The notes under the pieces were generated by a model. That model saw nothing but the letters and a program-made list of their open reading frames with translations. It had not been told where the DNA came from and did not search any database. Made by a program: the position numbers and the translations under genes. A stretch of DNA of 9,129 nucleotides from an uncultured bacterium (GTDB lineage: Bacteria; Pseudomonadota; Gammaproteobacteria; Burkholderiales; Burkholderiaceae_E), in the NCBI GenBank assembly GCA_903864485.1, contig CAIPGD010000149.1, forward strand, positions 1 to 9,129, given 5' to 3'. Shown piece after piece: positions 5,031-9,129 of the stretch; the stretch's first letter is position 1; every line of letters begins with the position of its first letter.

Positions 5031-6053
5031 ATGGACACTATGACGTTGACCGCGAACTCGACTGTGAACCCGAACCCGAACTCGAATTCAAATTCGGCCG
5101 GTAAAGACGCGAGCGCTCTTGCTGAGCAGGCGAGGCGCGTCGCCGCTTTCGGGTTTCAGGACCGTCTGTTCAAGGCGGTTACGTTTTCGTTCGCTGCACT
5201 CGTCATGCTGGCCCTGGCGGGGATCCTCGCCTCGCTGTTGATCAAAGCCTGGCCAACCCTCGAGGCTTATGGGCTGAGTTTTCTTGTCGGCACCCGGTGG
5301 GCTCCCAACGAAGAGGTCTATGGCGCGGTCATCGCGATCTACGGCACGCTGGTGACTTCAGGGATCGCGCTCGCGATTGCCGTACCGGTGAGTTTCGGGA
5401 TTGCCGTTTTTCTGACCGAGACCTGCCCGACCTGGCTGCGTCAGCCGCTCGGGACAGCCATCGAGCTCCTAGCGGGCGTACCCTCGATCATCTTCGGGTT
5501 CTGGGGCCTGTTTGTTTTTGCTCCGATTTTTCAGGAATACGTGCAACCCCTGCTGGCTGCGACCAAAATCCCCCTGTTTTCTGGCCCGCCCTTAGGGATT
5601 GGCATCTTGACCGCGAGTGTCATTCTGGCCCTGATGATTATTCCGTTCATTGCGTCGGTAATGCGCGACGTATTTAAGACCGTGCCACCCGTTCTTAAAG
5701 AGTCCGCGTACGGGCTGGGCTGTACCACCTGGGAAGTCGTGCGCAACATCGTGCTGCCTTACACGCGGGTCGGCGTTGTGGGCGGCGTCATGCTGGGTCT
5801 TGGCCGCGCGCTTGGTGAGACGATGGCAGTGACCTTTGTGATTGGTAATGCCAATCGCCTTTCGGCCAGCCTGTTTGCGCCGGGCAATTCGATTGCATCG
5901 ACGCTGGCGAATGAATTCGCGGAGGCGGCGCCTGGCCTGCATGTTTCCAGCCTGTTTGCCTTGGGCCTCGTCCTGTTTTTGATTACGTTTGTGGTCCTTG
6001 CTGCCGCGAAGTGGTTAATCCAGTCCGGTGAACGAGCGGCCGGTACAAAGTAA
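5031..6053 (+). CDS. pstC: Phosphate ABC transporter permease PstC
   Basis: PstC is one of two inner-membrane permease subunits of the high-affinity phosphate importer. From ATG 5031 the product is 340 residues, slightly longer than the 319 of E. coli. Seen: a hydrophilic N-terminal tail with a (NP)2(NS)3 repeat at 13-22, then about six membrane segments (roughly 48-72, 99-127, 139-168, 188-211, 247-270 and 308-331). The EAA-type loop contacting the ATPase is KESAYGLGCTTWEVVRNIVLP at about 223-243, followed by the conserved GLGRALGETMAV. The start is uncertain. ATG 5031 and ATG 5040 are both in frame and neither has a good Shine-Dalgarno. An upstream GTG at 4995 lies inside a hairpin and is less likely. 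It follows pstS by 82 nt. Confidence 0.94.
   Translation: MDTMTLTANSTVNPNPNSNSNSAGKDASALAEQARRVAAFGFQDRLFKAVTFSFAALVMLALAGILASLLIKAWPTLEAYGLSFLVGTRWAPNEEVYGAVIAIYGTLVTSGIALAIAVPVSFGIAVFLTETCPTWLRQPLGTAIELLAGVPSIIFGFWGLFVFAPIFQEYVQPLLAATKIPLFSGPPLGIGILTASVILALMIIPFIASVMRDVFKTVPPVLKESAYGLGCTTWEVVRNIVLPYTRVGVVGGVMLGLGRALGETMAVTFVIGNANRLSASLFAPGNSIASTLANEFAEAAPGLHVSSLFALGLVLFLITFVVLAAAKWLIQSGERAAGTK
5067..5096. repeat. Hexanucleotide tandem repeat at the start of pstC
   Basis: Five 6-nt units in a row: AACCCG, AACCCG, AACTCG, AATTCA, AATTCG. In frame they encode Asn-Pro, Asn-Pro, Asn-Ser, Asn-Ser, Asn-Ser (residues 13-22), in a cytosolic tail ahead of the first membrane segment. Divergence among units suggests the array is not brand new. 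Confidence 0.85.
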
Positions 6054-6090
6054 GCGTTACGGCCGAATAAGCGTCCCAAGGAAATTGAGT

Positions 6091-6936
6091 ATGTCATCCA
6101 TCTACCTGCGCCGTAAGATCGCCGACAAGCTGGCTCTGGTGCTTTCGCTGATGGCGGTCGTGCTTGGAGTCAGCGCACTCCTGTGGATACTTTGGACCCT
6201 GTTCTCGAACGGGCTTGCCGCATTAACCCTGAATTTTTTCACTCAGTCGACGCCAGCGCCGGGCACTGAGGGGGGCGGTATGGCCAATGCCATCGTCGGT
6301 AGCATTTTGATGGTGGGCTTGGCGACTCTGATCTCCACACCAGTGGGAATCCTTGCGGGTATTTACCTTGCCGAGTACGGCGATCGGTCCAAATTCGCAT
6401 CGATGACACGCTTTGTACTCGACGTCATGCTGTCGGCGCCCTCGATCGTGGTGGGCCTATTTGTCTATGCACTTGCGGTCGCAACCTTGCGCCATTTTTC
6501 AGGGTGGGCTGGTACCTTGGCACTGGCCTTGATCGCAGTCCCTGTGATCGTGCGCACGACCGAGAATATGTTGCGTCTGGTGCCCGGAAGCCTGCGTGAG
6601 GCCGCATTTGCTCTGGGCGCACCGCGCTGGAAAGTCGCGATCGTGGTGACCTTGCGTGCGGTCCGCGGCGGTGTCGTCACGGGGGTCTTGCTGGCACTCG
6701 CCCGAATCACGGGTGAAACCGCGCCGTTGCTGTTTACGGCTCTGAATAATCAGTTCTTCTCGCTCAACATGTCAGGGCCGATGGCGAATCTGCCGGTTGT
6801 GATTTACAACTTCGCGATGAGTCCTTACGAGAACTGGCAGTCCCTCGCCTGGGGTGGGGCCGCACTGATTGCTCTGGTGGTGCTTGCCATCAATATTGCG
6901 GCCCGAGTTGCGTTTAGCGACAAGGTCCAGGCCTGA
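6091..6936 (+). CDS. pstA: Phosphate ABC transporter permease PstA
   Basis: PstA is the second inner-membrane permease of the phosphate importer and pairs with PstC. The product is 281 residues, the usual length. Seen: a basic start (YLRRKIADK), membrane segments at about 14-38, 64-94, 108-133, 140-156, 190-212 and 253-274, and the EAA loop REAAFALGAPRWKVAIVVTLP-like block at 169-189, where Arg-Ala replaces the usual final Pro. ARITGETAPLLFTA at 204-217 and the C-terminal ANLPVVIYNFAMSPYENWQ block are typical of the family. ATG 6091 has AAGGA 8 nt upstream (6078-6082), which decides the start; the frame stays open to 6028, overlapping pstC, but without a better site. It follows pstC by 37 nt. 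Confidence 0.96.
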   Translation: MSSIYLRRKIADKLALVLSLMAVVLGVSALLWILWTLFSNGLAALTLNFFTQSTPAPGTEGGGMANAIVGSILMVGLATLISTPVGILAGIYLAEYGDRSKFASMTRFVLDVMLSAPSIVVGLFVYALAVATLRHFSGWAGTLALALIAVPVIVRTTENMLRLVPGSLREAAFALGAPRWKVAIVVTLRAVRGGVVTGVLLALARITGETAPLLFTALNNQFFSLNMSGPMANLPVVIYNFAMSPYENWQSLAWGGAALIALVVLAINIAARVAFSDKVQA

Positions 6937-6955
6937 CCCCTGACTGGAATCCATC

Positions 6956-7756
6956 ATGGTTGAAACCCCCGTCGCTCCTGCCCCAAGTGCACCCGTGATT
7001 ACGGACGTTGCGCTCCGGGTGCGTAATCTGAACTTTTATTACGGCAAGTTTCAAGGTCTCAAGAACATTAATCTTGATATTGCCAAGCATAAGTGCACCG
7101 CGTTCATCGGTCCTTCGGGATGCGGCAAGAGCACCTTGTTGCGCGTACTGAACCGGATGTATGACCTCTACCCCGGGCAGCGCGCTGAGGGGCAGTTGCT
7201 TCTAAATGGGGTCGATGTGCTTGGTGCTGATCAGGATCTGAATTTGTTGCGCGCCAAGGTCGGAATGGTGTTCCAGAAGCCCACGCCATTTCCAATGTCC
7301 ATTTACGAGAACATTGCGTTCGGGGTTCGTCTGTATGAATCGCTCTCGCGGCCGGAGATGGACAACCGGATCGAATGGGCCCTGCGGCGGGCAGCCCTCT
7401 GGGACGAAGTTAAGGACAAGCTGGACAAGAGCGGGCTGAGTCTTTCTGGTGGCCAGCAGCAGCGTCTGTGCATTGCCCGCGGGGTCGCGGTCAAACCGGA
7501 AGTCTTGTTGTTGGATGAACCGACCTCGGCACTCGATCCGATTTCGACCGCGCGCATCGAAGAACTCGTGGTCGAACTGAAGAACGACTACACGATCGCG
7601 ATCGTGACCCACAATATGCAACAGGCAGCTCGGATCAGTGATTACACTGCCTACATGTATCTGGGTGAAATGATCGAATTTGGTGAGACCAATCAGGTCT
7701 TTATCAAGCCGCGCGAGAAGCGCACTGAAGACTACATTACCGGCCGGTTTGGCTGA
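6956..7756 (+). CDS. pstB: Phosphate ABC transporter ATP-binding protein PstB
   Basis: PstB is the cytoplasmic ATPase that powers phosphate import through PstC and PstA. The product is 266 residues. All ABC motifs are intact: Walker A GPSGCGKST at 52-60, Q-loop Gln107 in VFQKPTPFPMSIYENI, signature LSGGQQQR at 163-170, Walker B VLLLDE at 183-188, D-loop SALD at 191-194 and switch His219 in VTHN. KPTPFPMSIYENIAFG and the C-terminal DYITGRFG are characteristic of PstB rather than other ABC ATPases. The ATG at 6956 has only a weak GGA upstream, and the gene starts 19 nt after pstA, consistent with coupled expression. Confidence 0.97.
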   Translation: MVETPVAPAPSAPVITDVALRVRNLNFYYGKFQGLKNINLDIAKHKCTAFIGPSGCGKSTLLRVLNRMYDLYPGQRAEGQLLLNGVDVLGADQDLNLLRAKVGMVFQKPTPFPMSIYENIAFGVRLYESLSRPEMDNRIEWALRRAALWDEVKDKLDKSGLSLSGGQQQRLCIARGVAVKPEVLLLDEPTSALDPISTARIEELVVELKNDYTIAIVTHNMQQAARISDYTAYMYLGEMIEFGETNQVFIKPREKRTEDYITGRFG

Positions 7757-7788
7757 GTCAATCGATACGTCCCCTTCCGAGAGGTTCT

Positions 7789-8484
7789 ATGCCCCTTCAG
7801 CACACGGATAAATCCTTCGACGAGGATATGGAGCGCGTCCGTTCCATCGTTGTCGCGATGGGCGGGTTGGTTGAAAAGCAGTTCACCCGTGCTCTAGACG
7901 CCGTGCGCTACGGCGATCTCCGGTTGGCTGCTCTGGTACTGTCCGAAGAGGCCATGGTGAACCAGATGCAGGTTCAGGCCGATCTGTTGTGCAACCAGGT
8001 GATCGCCCGCCGTCAGCCGGCTGCAATCGACCTGCGCGAGCTGATTGGCGCAATTCACACCATTCATGATCTTGAGCGGATCGGTGACGAAGCGAAGAAA
8101 ATCGCGCTTCGCAGCAAAGGCATTGAGACCTACCCCGATCGCGCCTCGCTGCCGCTCGAACGGGTCTCAACAATGGCTGAGAATGCGCGAGGCATGCTTG
8201 GAAGGGCCTTAGACTCGATGATCCGACACGATGCCTCGTTGGCAGCGACCGTTCCAGACCTCGATCTCGAGGTCGATAGTGAACGCGACTCGCTGCAGAC
8301 CGATCTGTTGGCGCGGATGGGGACGGATGCAGGCGCGATCGCAGCCGCTCTTGATTTGATGTTCGTTGTTCAGTCGATCGAGCGGATCGGTGATCATGCG
8401 AAGAACCTCGCCGAATACGTGATTCACATTGTTGAGGGCGTGGACACGCGCCACACCCGCAACGGCAGCGACGGCCCGCGTTAA
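7789..8484 (+). CDS. phoU: Phosphate signalling regulator PhoU
   Basis: PhoU is a cytoplasmic helical protein that links the Pst transporter to PhoR and keeps the Pho regulon off when phosphate is plentiful. The product is 231 residues, the usual size, and shows the two-fold internal repeat of the family. The metal-binding helix motifs are DLERIGDEAKKIA at about 94-106 and SIERIGDHAKNLAEYV at about 196-211. RRQPAAIDLRELIGAIHTIHDLERI is a conserved block. ATG 7789 follows GAGAGG by 4 nt. It is last in the operon, 32 nt after pstB. Its TAA overlaps the TAA of the opposing phoR by 4 nt in total, so no terminator separates the two genes. Confidence 0.96.
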   Translation: MPLQHTDKSFDEDMERVRSIVVAMGGLVEKQFTRALDAVRYGDLRLAALVLSEEAMVNQMQVQADLLCNQVIARRQPAAIDLRELIGAIHTIHDLERIGDEAKKIALRSKGIETYPDRASLPLERVSTMAENARGMLGRALDSMIRHDASLAATVPDLDLEVDSERDSLQTDLLARMGTDAGAIAAALDLMFVVQSIERIGDHAKNLAEYVIHIVEGVDTRHTRNGSDGPR

Positions 8485-9129
8485 TCGCCTTGTTTGCGTT
8501 CAGTGGCCAGGCGCTCTGCCGGCCATTGAATGGAAAAGCAACTGCCATGACCGAGTTTGCTCGTGATTTCCAGTGTTGCTCCGTATCGTTGCAATGCGTG
8601 TTTGACGATCGCGAGCCCGAGACCAGTACCTCCTGAGTCGCGCGATCGCCCTCGATCTACCCGGTAGAAGCGTTCGGTCAGGCGGGGAATGTGTTCGGCA
8701 GCGATACCGATTCCGGTGTCGCGAACGCGCAAGACTCCCTCGGTGCCCTGACGCTCCCAATCAACGGTCACTTGGCCACCCTCAGGGGTATAACGGACCG
8801 CATTGGTCAAGAGGTTGCGCACGACCGTCTGCAGATCCAGAGCATCCGCCTTGAGCCACTGGGGGCCTGATAAGTGGAGACTGATCTGATGGCGGCCCCC
8901 AGAAAGTGCCTGCGCATCGCCGACCAAAATCGTCAGAAAATCATGAATGTCGATCGGCGTGTTCTCGAAGTCTCGTGGCAGATCGTGTTCTAGCTTGGCA
9001 AGGATCAGAAGGTCCTCAATCAGGCGCCGCATGGTGTCGCTTTGCTTACCAATCGCATCAAGATATTGACGCCGCGAGTCATCGTCCAGATCAAGATCGA
9101 GCATCGTCTCAACAAACCCCGAGATCACC
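8481..9129 (-). CDS. phoR: Phosphate regulon sensor histidine kinase PhoR, C-terminal part (cut by window edge)
   Basis: PhoR-type kinases autophosphorylate on a His and pass the phosphate to PhoB. The right edge removes the N-terminus, membrane part and the phospho-accepting His; 215 codons remain. The first visible residues, VISGFVETMLD, normally follow directly after the HELRTPLT H-box, so the His should lie only a few residues outside. Seen: second dimerisation helix with RRLIEDLLILAKLE at 34-47, N-box VVRNLLTNAVRYTPEGG at 102-118, G1 box VRDTGIGIA at 135-143, F-box ERFYRVDRGRSR at 152-163, and G2 box GGTGLGLAIVKHA at 166-178. The GTG at 9128 is an internal Val, not the start. Assignment to PhoR rather than another kinase rests on the ISGFVETM sequence and the pst/phoU neighbour. 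It runs towards phoU, so phoB, if adjacent, would lie to the right. Confidence 0.88.
   Translation of the reverse strand, partial: VISGFVETMLDLDLDDDSRRQYLDAIGKQSDTMRRLIEDLLILAKLEHDLPRDFENTPIDIHDFLTILVGDAQALSGGRHQISLHLSGPQWLKADALDLQTVVRNLLTNAVRYTPEGGQVTVDWERQGTEGVLRVRDTGIGIAAEHIPRLTERFYRVDRGRSRDSGGTGLGLAIVKHALQRYGATLEITSKLGHGSCFSIQWPAERLATERKQGD

Noticed and set aside
8257..8274. Inverted repeat GACCTCGA-TC-TCGAGGTC inside phoU
   Set aside because: An 8-bp stem with a 2-nt gap that follows from alternating Asp-Leu-Asp-Leu-Glu-Val codons; no context suggests a function.
7883..8548. Minus-strand open frame of 221 codons opposite phoU
   Set aside because: Arg/Ser/Pro-rich low-quality product antisense to conserved phoU and overlapping the end of phoR in another frame; no family resemblance.

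Overview
The window looks like ordinary chromosomal DNA of a fairly GC-rich betaproteobacterium, most likely a member of the Burkholderiales. The reasons are the queA-tgt-yajC-secD order, the SecD and YajC N-termini (for example FISSAFAQ in YajC), and a complete Pst phosphate-uptake operon with PhoU and PhoR beside it. No phage, plasmid, transposon or CRISPR signal is visible. The placement rests on remembered family sequences, not on a search.

Layout. Positions 1-3554 are a leftward operon read on the minus strand: queA, tgt, yajC, then secD, which runs off the left edge. It couples the last steps of queuosine tRNA modification (Tgt inserts preQ1 at the wobble position, QueA converts it to epoxyqueuosine) to accessory parts of the Sec export machinery. 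A short divergent region (3555-3656) holds a good sigma-70-type promoter for a tRNA-Leu(CAA) gene at 3657-3742 on the plus strand. From 3899 to 8484 a rightward operon encodes PstS, PstC, PstA, PstB and PhoU. PstS is the periplasmic phosphate-binding protein, PstC and PstA the permeases, PstB the ATPase, and PhoU the signalling regulator. A PhoB-box-like site with a weak -10 lies just after the tRNA and before pstS. At the right edge (8481-9129) the C-terminal kinase domain of a PhoR-like sensor histidine kinase runs back on the minus strand, tail to tail with phoU.

How the genes work together. In low phosphate, PhoR phosphorylates PhoB (not in the window), which would bind the Pho box and switch on pstSCAB-phoU. 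When phosphate is plentiful, the Pst complex and PhoU would signal PhoR to stop. The left-hand operon is independent housekeeping.

I found no convincing undescribed system. The second-look signals are small. Three frame-preserving short tandem repeats sit in or beside conserved genes: 15-bp units at the tgt/yajC junction, 9-bp units in queA and 6-bp units at the start of pstC. There is a 24-nt perfect palindrome inside pstS, a candidate Pho box directly downstream of a tRNA with no clear terminator between them, a hairpin between pstS and pstC, and a phoU/phoR convergent overlap in which both stop codons share TTAA.
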